This document shows positions 54,098 through 64,000 of a DNA stretch of 64,000 nt, one piece after another. A model generated the notes under the pieces. The model was given only the letters and a program-made list of their open reading frames with translations, did not search any database and was not told the DNA's origin. The DNA is from Rhizophagus clarus. Its lineage: Eukaryota > Glomeromycota > Glomeromycetes > Glomerales > Glomeraceae. Both the position numbers and the translations under genes were made by a program. The first letter of the stretch is position 1. Each line of letters opens with the position of its first letter. The stretch is from NCBI GenBank assembly GCA_015698045.1, contig BLAL01000087.1, positions 248,001-312,000 of the forward strand. Direction: 5' to 3'.

Positions 54098-55853
54098 TTT
54101 TCTTGTAGGAAAAAAAATTTTATCTACTAATAATAAATGTATCGAATGTATTGCACGTACTGCATATAAACCAAAGAAATTTTTGAGTTTTTAAATGTAA
54201 ATAATTCCTTTTATAAACGAACGCTCACCTATTAAAAAAAGAAAGGATTTACTGTTAATTTGAAAATAGTACCGGGTAGTATCACGTGACCGATAAGCAC
54301 ATCGAAATATCACATATTCACAAAAATAATATAAATGACACCTTGAAAAGGGAATAAAATGGTTGCTTATTTTGCATTTAAGCGCTACTTTTTTATATGA
54401 ATTAAAATGTATAAATGTTATCTCGAAAAGGGAATAAAATGATTCCTTATTTTTGTATTTAATTGTTTTAAGTGCTGCATTTTATGAATTAAAATACATA
54501 AATGATACCCTGAGAAGGGAATAAAATGATTGCCTATATTTGTATTTTATTGTTTTAAGTGCCGCTTTTTATATGAATTAAAATACGTAAATGATACCTT
54601 AAAAAGGAAATAAAATAATTGCCTATATTTGTATTAGTTGTTTTAAGTGCTGATTGAAGGTGGATTGTGTACCAATTTTGTTCCGTCACTGATTTCATTA
54701 TTTGAATATTTATAGTTTGGTGAAATTATTTATATATACATGATATTCCTTTTTTATACAAAATTTTTCTAAGGACCCAGTCCAGGTTATATATTCTTTA
54801 TACACAATATTGTTCTCTTCTCAAATATCTTAGCCAAATATCATGCAGATTTTCTTAGACCGATATTTTTATTAAAGCTGAGTAAAAAAAAAATAAGATG
54901 TAAATGAAGATTCTTATAAAGTATATATAAAGATTATAAAGTGAGTTAAAAATAGAATATAAAGCTTATTTATTTATGATGCTATTACTACGTGACCCAT
55001 TTTCATCCAATAATTCAGTCCTGTGATCGATATACCATTCAATAATAGGTATTTATCAGTTAAAGTTTCATCAGGTCCTTTTATCAACTTAAAAATTGTT
55101 ATTGTTGTGGCTTTAGATAACGTTTATCTTTCATTACGTGTTACATGATTCCGGTATTCTGCATTTAAAATGTAAAATTGCATATCTAACGCACTCACAA
55201 GAAAAATCACATATGTGTTTGAAACTTAAATAATAAATTTTGAAACGAAAATAATAGGTTAGCGAATGAAATGTTAAAATGTATGAAGCTACTAACTGAA
55301 AAAGAGGGATTAATACGAGAGTCTTAGAGTTACTTCTTTGCTCCTGTAAATTTTTACAGCTAATTATTTAATTTTTTTTTATCACTAATTATATAAAGAT
55401 TTAAGTTTCTTATGCAAAACATTTTCAAATTTCAACCCTACAACGTAAAGATATTAATTAGCATTGAGAAGGAAAAAAATAAATAATCGATAACTTAATA
55501 TTTCCGATTTACTAGTTGTTGTTCATCTTCGCAATATTATGTTACCCCGCTAAGCATACGAAAAAATTATTAAAATAACAGATAATTGGTAGTTGTTTAT
55601 CGAGATATTACGCATTTAGCACATTTTTTAGTCAATATCGGTTTTTTATATAAATAAATAGCACGAAATTTTAACGAAATTTGGGATTCAATAGAATGTT
55701 CAGAATAATAAAATCGTAAATTTATTAATTATAACTAACTTGTGTGAACTGAAGAAGATAAAAAAAAATAATAATAATAATTTACATTAATATATATTTA
55801 TATATAACATTTTATTCGCTATATATAACATTGTTGATATGATAATAAATTAT
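54098..55853. other. Intergenic region between tandem Hsp70-like genes
   Basis: Non-coding, 1.75 kb. It holds an array of about four 80-90-bp tandem units (54331-54650) and AT-rich DNA. The promoter of the upstream gene should lie at 54100-54330, where a TATCACGTGACC word occurs at about 54280. Confidence 0.55.
54331..54650. repeat. Tandem array of 80-90-bp units
   Basis: Four imperfect copies, each with AAGGGAATAAAATGATTGCC, a T-rich part, TGTTTTAAGTGC(T/C)GC and ATGAATTAAAATA.ATAAATG. Units start near 54331, 54411, 54498 and 54587; the last is shorter. Confidence 0.85.
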
Positions 55854-58266
55854 CTAAATTTCCGCACTAGAAAACGTCGTGCGATAATCTTTGCCAGTCG
55901 TTTGGTTTTTCGCTGTTGCAATAATTTCCATAGAACCGAAACATAGTGTCAATAAAACAGGACGATTCATTCCTAATTGCTGACCAGGCAATTCAATATT
56001 GAAACTGCCCAATAAAATCATTTCAGGTTCATCACAATATGCTGCATCATCTTTGGAAGTATAATAGATGGTGAATTTAAGTGTAGTAGCGTCTGGTTCC
56101 GGCGGACTAAAACACTGTGAATATTCATCGGTTGCATTCACTTCTGTCCCTTTCTTAACCATTAAACTAAATTTTTTGATTCGACCATTCGGCATCTTAC
56201 GGTTAGGCGGATCACTGGTTTGCTGAAATTCCAAAGAAAAAAATTAAAATGTATTAATTTTTTTTTTTTTAAATCTATTGATGCTTACCCATTTAGGCGC
56301 AATTTCGACTCCATATGTCCATTTCAATACTCTCGTGCTTATGGACTTCATATTAAGCCCATATTCGCATGCACCATTTGTGATTGCAATAACTGGACGA
56401 GGTGGGACTGTAACAAATTTAAAACAAATTTAAAATTGAATGTTCCGTCTCTTTTTTATTTTATCAACCAAACAAACGATAAACATACTTGCTATTTTAA
56501 TTTGGCTTTCGAATTTTTGTTTAACTCTGGATTGAAGATATTTTGACTCACTAAATCCTCCAACCAAAAATATTACTGAACAACTCGTACATTTTTTCAA
56601 CTGTTGTTCGATTAAAGTTAATATCGACTCGATCACCTTATCAAAAAGCGATTTCACAGTTTCAAAATCAAGATCAATAATCCAATCATTTTCAACCAAT
56701 TCATTTTTTTGCTTTCCAGTGACATATTTCTTGACAGCCGGACATTTTCTATCAATATCCAATTCGTAAGTTTTGAAATCAGCTTTATTTCCAGTGAATG
56801 GTATTTTAACTTGAAGGCAAAATTGTTGCACCAAATAATTGACCTGACTGTAGTGGTTTTTCTTTAACATATCCATAGCAGATTTACCAACTTTGCTCTC
56901 AAAAAATTCTAGGAAATTTTTATCTACGTAGGATCCACCGTAATATCCACATGTACTTATTGTCATCTCTCTTAATCGACTTTCTGATAATAACTTTCTA
57001 ACGGTTAAATCTACGGTTCCTCCTCCACAATCGACAATCAAGTATTTTGCTAAGTTAAACCGTATTATTTAGAAAATTAGTATGGAATAAGGACAACAAA
57101 AAAAAAAGCTTTAATGACAGGGTAGATGGTATATACCTCCGATTGTTAAACCATGTTCTTCTAATGTACTCATACAATAAATGGCTGCGGCTTCCGCTAT
57201 AAAATAAATCAAATATCATAAGACGATGAATTGCGTGGTTTTCGGAGTTTAATTTTTGTTTCTTACGTTCGGTGGTAAATTGAAGACTTAATGTACCAAT
57301 CCTCTTGATTAAACCGGCGTTATATAAACACCGTCTCATAGTTGTTTTGGTATCCTCAGTGAATCCTAAACATAATATTTTTTAACATTTCACATATGTG
57401 CAGTACATTTTAAGAATGAATTACATTACCAGCAGGTACAGTGACAACTATTCGCACGTGACGGTAAAAATCAATATCAGGCCAACAACGTTTAATTTCT
57501 TGTTGGATCACCTATCAAATCACAAAAATTTATTCATAACGTATTTGAATGAAAAGAGTACATCTATCTTTTTTTATTATCATACCTTTCCTAGAGAAAA
57601 AAAGTATAATTTGTTATAAAATTTATTTTCGAACAAATTTCATGCGAGCTTTTAAACAATACGCGTAAGAAAACACTGTTAATTACCCATTTCACGAAGG
57701 TAATCGGTTATCACTTTCACAGGAGTCATCCCATCCGGTAATGTGGGTTTCTCTTCTTCTGGTACGTCTCCTAAATGAAATTTAAACAATTCAATCGGTT
57801 TTGGCGGTTGTTTATTATTTTTATCTCTTCTAGAAGGTTCAATGGCTAGCGCCTTATTTCCCCATGCGATAACATCTTCGTAGTCTTCATCGTATTGTAA
57901 TACAGTATTAATTTTCGCAGGACCTTTAATTCCTGGCCAATTATCATTTACTACAATATCTACTTTCTCATTTTCGGGTTTAACGAAAGCGTAAGAAAAA
58001 CCCTAGCGAGGATAGTAACGTGATGTTAGTCGATTGGGAGATAAAAAAAATCAGAAACAAGTAATTTCTCAATTTACCGAATACGTTGTACCAAAATCTA
58101 AATTTTGGATAGTAAAAAATGAGAAAGGTTATTTTATAAACGTCGATAAAATTTCGTTAATATTGCTTGCTACTGTACCTATCCCAACAACTACACGTAT
58201 ATCCTCTACAGGAGGTTCAAACTCAATTGGAATGTTTGGTAATGGAGTTTTTTTTGAATGAAACAT
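55854..58266 (-). CDS. HSPA12-like Hsp70 family ATPase, tandem paralogue, 10 exons (572 aa)
   Basis: Exons in gene order: 58179-58266, 58078-58097, 57687-58002, 57586-57590, 57430-57511, 57267-57365, 57137-57196, 56489-57049, 56289-56407, 55854-56222. Sum 1719 nt, all in frame with GT-AG borders. Exons 2 and 4-9 have exactly the same lengths as in the 51761 gene. The N-terminus is 10 residues longer (MFHSKKTPLPNIPIEFEPP). Motifs: GIDFGTTYSG, VDCGGGTVDLTVRK, VIFLVGGFSESKYLQ, RPVIAITNGACEYGLNMK. The C-terminal strand-rich part (YYTSKDDAAYCDEPEMILLG) replaces a classical substrate-binding domain. Likely ATP-binding, HSPA12-type; role unknown. Head-to-tail arrangement implies tandem duplication. 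Confidence 0.92.
57586..57590 (-). other. 5-nt microexon GAAAG, paralogue
   Basis: Flanked by TTTTCTCTAG and GTATGATA on the coding strand. It restores the frame between ATGG (exon 3) and GTGATCCAA (exon 5), giving MGKVIQQEIKRC. Confidence 0.8.
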
Positions 58267-58802
58267 TTTATCTATCGAATAAGTAAATGTGCTGAAAGTA
58301 TATATATATATATATAATTATTTACGTATATCAAAATAATTATAAATGACGAAATCAAAATACTTGTTTCAAATAAAATCCAAAAAAAAATTTATCCGTG
58401 GAAATTGACTACTTTCTTTATTCATTGTTATAAAGTTAGCAGCTTATTCTAATGAATCTGATGACGGGGACTCGAAAAAATTCGGAAAAAATTCCGATAA
58501 ATGAGCATTTCTTTTATTCATCCTTATATAGTTAGTTACTTGTGCTAACGTACCTGAACCCGCTTTTAAATCACAAATTTTTATCACGATAACGGAAAAA
58601 ATTCCGATTTTATTCTTTTACCAATTAAAGTAAAAAAAAATTTTTGATAATGCCGGCTGATCTAAGGTCACGCTAGTGATGCATTTCATAGTAATAATAC
58701 CAGCAAAATGATCAACGGAATTTTAGTTAATGCAAATTCCATAAATCTGCAATAATGATTGGCTATATATCATGTGTCACAAAAAATTCAAATCCATATA
58801 AG
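58267..58802. other. Spacer upstream of Hsp70-like paralogue
   Basis: Non-coding. A TATATATATATATA run lies at about 58300-58314 and repeated GAAAAAATTCCG words at about 58474-58600. The promoter of the leftward Hsp70-like gene should be here. Confidence 0.45.
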
Positions 58803-59074
58803 ATTCCATTTTTATTATAATAATGGAATATTTCGTGTAAAAAAAAACCACTCTTTAAAAAAATTCTATTTTTATCATAATAATGGAATATTTCGTGTGA
58901 AAAAAAAAAATAAAATCTATAAAAAATTCTATTTTTATCATAATAATGAAATATTTCGTGTGAAAAAAAAAATCAACTCTATAAAAAATTCCATTTTTAT
59001 TACAATAATGGAATATTTTCGTGTAAAAAAAAATCAACTCTATAAAAAATACCATATTTATTATAATAATAACC
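58803..59074. repeat. Five-unit tandem array of hairpin-forming 61-bp repeats
   Basis: Units start at about 58803, 58863, 58926, 58988 and 59049 (the last partial). Each contains ATTCCATTTTTATTATAATA followed by ATGGAAT, so its ends are inverted repeats of each other (ATTCCATT/AATGGAAT), then TTTCGTGTAAAAA and AACTCTATAAAA. Short open frames on both strands here are repeat artefacts. It lies 140 bp upstream of the repeat-protein gene. Confidence 0.9.
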
Positions 59075-59212
59075 GTATCTCTGCCTGGTGATTATCTATG
59101 ATGCACATATCATTGTACTTCCTATTTCTATTAAACAAAGAGTTTATTGTGCTACGAACGATGAACTTTATTGATAATCACAATCACAAGCATTGATTTA
59201 TAGAATATATAG

Positions 59213-62200
59213 ATGCGTCAAACTTTTGTTTTAAGTCCGTCGTTTTCATCAATAAAGATGGGTAATACAAGCACACATTTTGAAGAAACCATGCAAGAGC
59301 AGGTCTTGGGGCCAATACTTTATTCAGGTAAAAAGTGTTATATAATTAATAAAGAAAATTATAAACACTTTTCAAAATCTTCCGATAAAACTTTAGGAAA
59401 GTTAAATTGCGAAAGAAAATATCATTTAATTAGCAATACAACTTACAAAAATTTTATAAACGATCAGCAACGAAGTGCCTCAAACCTACATATTCAACCG
59501 CAAATCTTTGGTCCAATAAATTATCAAAATAAGGTGATTTACGCTTTATCTTGTCCAATAAAAGTGTTCAAAGAAAAGATTATAGGATATGTATATATTA
59601 GTGATGTTTATTACGTCATAAGTGAAGAAGAGTATCTTTTGAATAATGATCAAAAAAAAATGCAGCAACTTCAGCAATTCATGCAACAACTTGTGCGGCC
59701 AATAAATTATTATAATAACACAGAGGGTTATGGAATTAGTAAAGAAAATTATGAATTTATTTTAGAAATAATTCCTGCAATCAAAAAAACAAAGCTGATA
59801 GTTAATGAAGTTTGTTATATAATAAGCAAAAAAAAATATGATAGCTATCTTAATATGCAAAATGAACATATACGAAAACTCCTGCGAAAAATTGTATTAG
59901 AACAAAAATCTTCTAAAAGCACAGAGAGTTACTTAATTAGTGAAGATAATTATAATCATTTTATAACGAAAATTCAAAGTCTTAAACAAAAAGAAAAAAA
60001 AGTACGTCATGAAAAGTATTATGAAATAAGTGGGGAAACTTATAGTCTTTTGCAAAACATTCAAAACGGACAACAAATTCCAGAACAGCAAGATGAATTA
60101 CCATTCATGCAACAAGTCATAGGGCAGATAAATTATTTAAACAAGGATTGCTATATAATTGATAAAGAAAATTACGAGTATTTTTTCAAACTTTCAAACA
60201 AACAATCTGAAGGTCAAGTAAAAATTAAAGAAGAGTATAATGTGATAAGTAAGGAATTTTACAACGAAATTCTACAACAACTCACTTCTGAAAAGTTACA
60301 ATACATGCAACGACAAATCTTGGGTCCAGTAAATTGTCTTAATGAGGAAATTTATATAATTGGCGAAACTTATGGGAATGATTTAAATGACGAACAAATT
60401 ATAAGAAGAATCAAGATAGATAAAGAATATTATATAATAGACAAAGAAGCGTACGACAAGGTATATGATCACTTACGATTCCAACAATTTGTAGAAAGAC
60501 TTAGTGTAAAATTAATTAATCATAACAACACAGTATTTTATGGAATTGATAAAACAAATTACGATAATATTATTTCGGAAAAAATTCCTAAGGAACAAAT
60601 CATGGAAAGTATGCCTGTTCAAGAAAATTATTACGTAATAAGAAAAGATGCGTATACTGGCTATTTTCAAGGCAATCGGCAAATCGAAAATTTTATGGAA
60701 CAATTCACATATGATTTAGATAATTGGCATTATTGTATTTACAAAGAAAATTATGATTGTTTTTTTAAGAATATTATTAATGATAAAGAATTAAAACAAA
60801 TAACAGCAGTAAAAAAATATCATGGAATAAATAGAGAGGTTTACGATGAATGTATTTTAAAAATCGATCCAAAACAACAAGTTAAATTAATGCTTCAAAA
60901 TTTCACGCAACGACAAGTCTTAGGACGGTTAAATTATTTAGGCGAGGAGTGTTATGTAGTTGACAAAGAAAATTATAATAATCTTTTAAACCGAATTCAA
61001 GCCGATCAACGAACCATTGATCAAATTGCCAGACCAATAAGAATAAGTGTTGATTATTATATAATAATTAAACAAACTTACGACAGTCATTTAGGACCCG
61101 TCGACACTAGTTCTAAAAGAAATGATTTAGTAAACTATATTCTATCACAAAATCAAGCGCTTGAAGAAGAGTGTAAAAAATTAAGAAACAAAATATCACG
61201 ATATCAAGCGTTTGAAGACGAATGTAAAGAGTTGAAATCGCAAAATCAAGCGTTTGAAAAGGAGTGTGAAAGGTTGAAATCGCAAAAAAAAGAGTATGAA
61301 AATCAAATTACTGAATTAAGAGGCGAAGCCACCAAATATCAATCGGAATTAGGTGATGCAACATCATTTCATCTAGGAAATCAAGATTCTAATAGCACCA
61401 GTAAGCTATCAGATGATATTCGTATGCTACATGAAAAGTTAGTAGGGTTTTGTAATGTAAAGAAGAAAGTTGTTATTAATTATCAGGAGCTAAAAGAACT
61501 CATGAAAAAATATGATTGTTTAACTACCGATGAAATAAGCAAAAACCTGATTTCTGGAGTGTTAGAACGTACCGTGATTGAGACCATCCTCGAAAAAACA
61601 AATGTGTACTTAAATTATGAAAAGGTTAACAAGAAACAACGACAGGACTTAGCAAAAAATAACAGAAAACAACAGCCATATTTAGAAGCAAAAATTCTCA
61701 GTACGGCTGATGAACTGTTGAAGATGACAGATTTGTTTACAAAGATTCGCGTCGGAAACGATAGAGTTAGCGAAGCTATTCCAACCAAATTACGCCAGCA
61801 AGTTTATGCTATTCTTGGAAATCGTGGATTTTCCGAAACTTTTGAAAATAACAATGACGGTAAAGAACATCCATTTATTGTGAAATTACAAGAAGATATT
61901 TTGAACATAATGAATCGTTATCGAGAATTTGAAAATCAAGAAAGATTGAAAAAAAGTACAGAAGAAATCAACAAGATTATTAGGGATGTTATCACCATAT
62001 TTTTTTTCAGATTAAAAGTACAACAGCCTATCGCCGCCTGGTATTGGCTTCCGAAAGGTACAAAGATCGACACATTAAGAATGGAAGCATCTTGGGACAC
62101 AAATGAAACTGATTTACAATTTGAAATTTGTGCATTTCCCCTAGTTGGATCCAATATTAATCAACCTAACGAGAAAGTGATATTTCCGGCACAAGTTATC

Positions 62201-62221
62201 ATGAATACTCTAGATGAATAA
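59213..62221 (+). CDS. Large protein with nine tandem Tyr-rich repeats, coiled coil and C-terminal domain (1002 aa)
   Basis: Family not recognised. The first Met is at 59213, but a second at 59258 gives MGNTSTHFEE, a good N-myristoylation context, and is my preferred start. Residues 30 to about 650 hold nine repeats of about 65-75 residues. Each has a lead (QQVIGQINYLNK-like), a first half (CYIIDKENYEYF) and a second half (EYYIIDKEAYDKVY), so about 18 copies of a Y-x-I-x-K-E-x-Y box. A coiled coil spans about 645-715 (LVNYILSQNQALEEECKKLR). The C-terminal 270 residues are helical and end in a globular part (AAWYWLPKGTKIDTLRMEAS). It may be a membrane-tethered scaffold, which is inference only. 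Single exon, intact. No transmembrane span. Confidence 0.8.
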   Translation: MRQTFVLSPSFSSIKMGNTSTHFEETMQEQVLGPILYSGKKCYIINKENYKHFSKSSDKTLGKLNCERKYHLISNTTYKNFINDQQRSASNLHIQPQIFGPINYQNKVIYALSCPIKVFKEKIIGYVYISDVYYVISEEEYLLNNDQKKMQQLQQFMQQLVRPINYYNNTEGYGISKENYEFILEIIPAIKKTKLIVNEVCYIISKKKYDSYLNMQNEHIRKLLRKIVLEQKSSKSTESYLISEDNYNHFITKIQSLKQKEKKVRHEKYYEISGETYSLLQNIQNGQQIPEQQDELPFMQQVIGQINYLNKDCYIIDKENYEYFFKLSNKQSEGQVKIKEEYNVISKEFYNEILQQLTSEKLQYMQRQILGPVNCLNEEIYIIGETYGNDLNDEQIIRRIKIDKEYYIIDKEAYDKVYDHLRFQQFVERLSVKLINHNNTVFYGIDKTNYDNIISEKIPKEQIMESMPVQENYYVIRKDAYTGYFQGNRQIENFMEQFTYDLDNWHYCIYKENYDCFFKNIINDKELKQITAVKKYHGINREVYDECILKIDPKQQVKLMLQNFTQRQVLGRLNYLGEECYVVDKENYNNLLNRIQADQRTIDQIARPIRISVDYYIIIKQTYDSHLGPVDTSSKRNDLVNYILSQNQALEEECKKLRNKISRYQAFEDECKELKSQNQAFEKECERLKSQKKEYENQITELRGEATKYQSELGDATSFHLGNQDSNSTSKLSDDIRMLHEKLVGFCNVKKKVVINYQELKELMKKYDCLTTDEISKNLISGVLERTVIETILEKTNVYLNYEKVNKKQRQDLAKNNRKQQPYLEAKILSTADELLKMTDLFTKIRVGNDRVSEAIPTKLRQQVYAILGNRGFSETFENNNDGKEHPFIVKLQEDILNIMNRYREFENQERLKKSTEEINKIIRDVITIFFFRLKVQQPIAAWYWLPKGTKIDTLRMEASWDTNETDLQFEICAFPLVGSNINQPNEKVIFPAQVIMNTLDE

Positions 62222-62998
62222 TTACTATACAACAACCCTCTTTGTTATTATTGTTATTGATGGTTGCTATTATTATTATCCTTATTATTATTTATTTTAT
62301 CGAAAAATACCAATAAAGTTTTAACGTAGTTCTATTTCATTTGGTATGAGGGTCTGCAACATTTTCTTCAGGGTTATCGCACTAGTACAAAGTTTTAAAT
62401 TGTTCGAATCGTAAGCGTATTTACTGATCATTTTGTTACACACATTTTTCTTTTGCTTTTCGTTGTGTGATAATATTTTTGATAACCTGTACGTTATGAA
62501 TATGATATTATAAAAAAGTTGTTACATTCTTTAATTTATCCTTGATATAAACTCAATTTATAAACGTGATTCTAGCGTGACGCTTCGGACACTCCAACGA
62601 TTCCTGTTGCCTAGTCATAATAAATCATGTGAAAGATGCATCATGATCTTTATGAATCAGAATTTAGTTAATACATATCAGCTGAGATAGTCAATTCAGC
62701 GGATCATCGGTCAGTATAGAGTAATTCTTATGAAAACATCTAAGCGAAAATTAAAAAAATATATATCTTATTGGTATCTAAATTTGCTTATTTTTAAACA
62801 TTTTTCTATAATGACTTATTTATTAATACAAAAAAAAAATAATAAATTTAAACCATGTAATATTTTAATTTCTTTATTAAAAATGAGAAAATTTATATAA
62901 ATCAGTATGGTCATATAGTTGTATAAATTTATAAAAGCATGTTTAATGGAAATCAGAATGATTGATTAATTTAGACAGTAATTTTGACCAATAATTTA
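62222..62998. other. 3' flank and spacer
   Basis: After the stop, AT-rich DNA with an AATAAAG poly(A)-like signal at about 62311. No gene seen. Confidence 0.5.
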
Positions 62999-63214
62999 TG
63001 AACTCATCGTTTGACATCGAAAACATTACATACGTGGCAAACCTGTCAGACGGCAAGCAGGCCGATCGGTCTTCGACTAAAATGAAGCGCATCGAAAGGA
63101 CATACAAGTCAGAACCCAGCCGAAAAAAAACGTAAGAAACGAAACACACCAAAGGGTTCTGTCGACATCTTTAACAATTTAGCGGATTTGTTGAGGAAGT
63201 TAGCGTCTAAATAG
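62999..63214 (+). pseudogene. C-terminal remnant of an unknown gene
   Basis: One frame reads NSSFDIENITYVANLSDGKQ and ADRSSTKMKRIERTYKSEPS. After a one-base shift in an A run it continues RKKRKKRNTPKGSVDIFNNL and ADLLRKLASK to a stop at 63212. The basic patch and tail look like a real protein end, perhaps a nuclear or transposon-borne protein. Family not recognised. Confidence 0.35.
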
Positions 63215-63874
63215 ATTTCTTTTTGTTGTAACGTAGTATTTTTTTTTTAGACGAATTTTTTTTTGTTAAATATTTGTTTGTTAGTTTTTTCCTAATACCG
63301 CGTTATATATAGTTCAGTAATTGCGTGGAGCAGTCTCAAACTGGTTTAATCTGTAATGGGGCATAATATTGGGAGGGAATCAAAAGTAAGTCGCTCGTCA
63401 GATAGTGTCTCTGCTTTCTTTAAATATTTAGGTTTCACTTCATAGAGTGACTTTGTTGTATAGATGTAATTTTTTACGTTTATGTTGGATCCGATATGAT
63501 TAGATCAGTCCTTACACGGATCTAAGGGAATTCAAAAAAAAAAACTCATTCATGATCAACACGATAAAATATTTTTGCATTTTAGGGTCGGAATTACGTA
63601 ATTCTGCCTGACATTATCTAGACAAGGGATAGTGCTCCTGCGGAATGACAAAGGATTCGAATCACAAGTTATTTGTCATCTGCTATTTGGAACAAAACAT
63701 TTAAGCAAGTCCTATTATCAAAGCTACTAGTACCATTCAATTCTAACTCATTTAAATTTACAAAAGGCGGAATAATTTTTGTGACGGATTGTAAAATATT
63801 GCATGATTAATTAATGAATCTTAGTATTTTACAAAATAATTCACCATTTTTTGGAGAATTATTTATTATAAAGC
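63215..63874. other. Non-coding spacer
   Basis: AT-rich with T runs. A TCGAATC word at about 63657 does not sit in a convincing tRNA. Confidence 0.45.
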
Positions 63875-64000
63875 TAGGGATGGCAACGGTCAGTCACATT
63901 CGGTCATCGGTTGGTTATATGACCGGTTAATATCCTTCGATGACCAATCATTTTCTAACCGACCGTTTAACTAATCAGTTCATTAAAAATTTTTTAACGA
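63875..64000 (+). mobile_element. hAT-like transposon 5' end, cut by window edge
   Basis: Starts TAGGGATGGCAACGGTC, a typical hAT terminus. Repeated words related to GACCGGTTA and GGTCATCGGTTGGTT follow within 100 bp, resembling subterminal transposase-binding repeats. The rest lies beyond the window. Confidence 0.45.

Noticed and set aside
58759-59091. Repetitive 110-codon frame on + and 66-codon frame on -
   Set aside because: Translation of the 61-bp tandem array; composition is dictated by the repeat.
63645-63680. Possible tRNA B box (GATTCGAATC)
   Set aside because: No A box at proper distance and no cloverleaf could be formed.
1-64000. CRISPR arrays, rRNA operon, bacterial-type operons
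   Set aside because: No regularly spaced identical short repeats, no rRNA-like conserved stretches, and clear spliceosomal introns point to a eukaryotic nuclear genome.

Overview
The window looks like a chromosome piece from a glomeromycotan (arbuscular mycorrhizal) fungus, most likely Rhizophagus irregularis or a close relative. It is strongly AT-rich, has short GT-AG introns, and carries gene families known to be greatly expanded in that lineage: BTB-BACK-TLDc proteins, F-box/LRR proteins, TKL-type kinases and HSPA12-like Hsp70 ATPases. No ribosomal RNA gene, CRISPR array or convincing tRNA was seen. The species call rests on family recognition, not on a database search.

Layout. 1-1267: last exon of a BTB-TLDc gene. 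2637-16345: a decayed host kinase gene split by a 12.4 kb virus-like element (2867-15304). The element has 976/977-bp terminal inverted repeats and a 6-bp target duplication. It carries a protein-primed-type family B DNA polymerase with an embedded endonuclease VII-like finger, an rve integrase, and on the opposite strand a Gag-like CCHC protein and a retropepsin, plus small ORFs. 17020-18500: intact two-exon BTB-TLDc gene. 21646-25354: two convergent paralogues for cysteine-rich membrane proteins. 27984-29368: broken F-box gene. 29873-31357: third BTB-TLDc gene. 31358-38448: mostly non-coding, with a 246-aa orphan gene (35193-35933), a 247-bp tandem duplication, a decayed ML-domain gene (36700-37137) and transposon ends. 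38467-47381: a full-length LINE flanked by a perfect 18-bp target-site duplication. 47866-48265: collapsed BTB-TLDc pseudogene. 49079-51346: pogo/Tigger-like DNA transposon. 51761-54097 and 55854-58266: tandem HSPA12-like Hsp70 genes, each rebuilt here as 10 exons including a conserved 5-nt microexon. 59213-62221: a 1002-aa protein with nine tandem Tyr-rich repeats, a coiled coil and a possible N-myristoylation start. 62222-64000: non-coding, ending in a hAT-like terminus.

Nothing here behaves as an operon; genes are monocistronic and mixed with repeats. The host genes are signalling, ubiquitin-adaptor and chaperone-like families that grow by duplication and decay, as the extra BTB, F-box and kinase fragments show. 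The most unusual objects are the polymerase/integrase/Gag/retropepsin element, the repeat protein at 59213, and the 5-nt microexon shared by the two Hsp70 paralogues.
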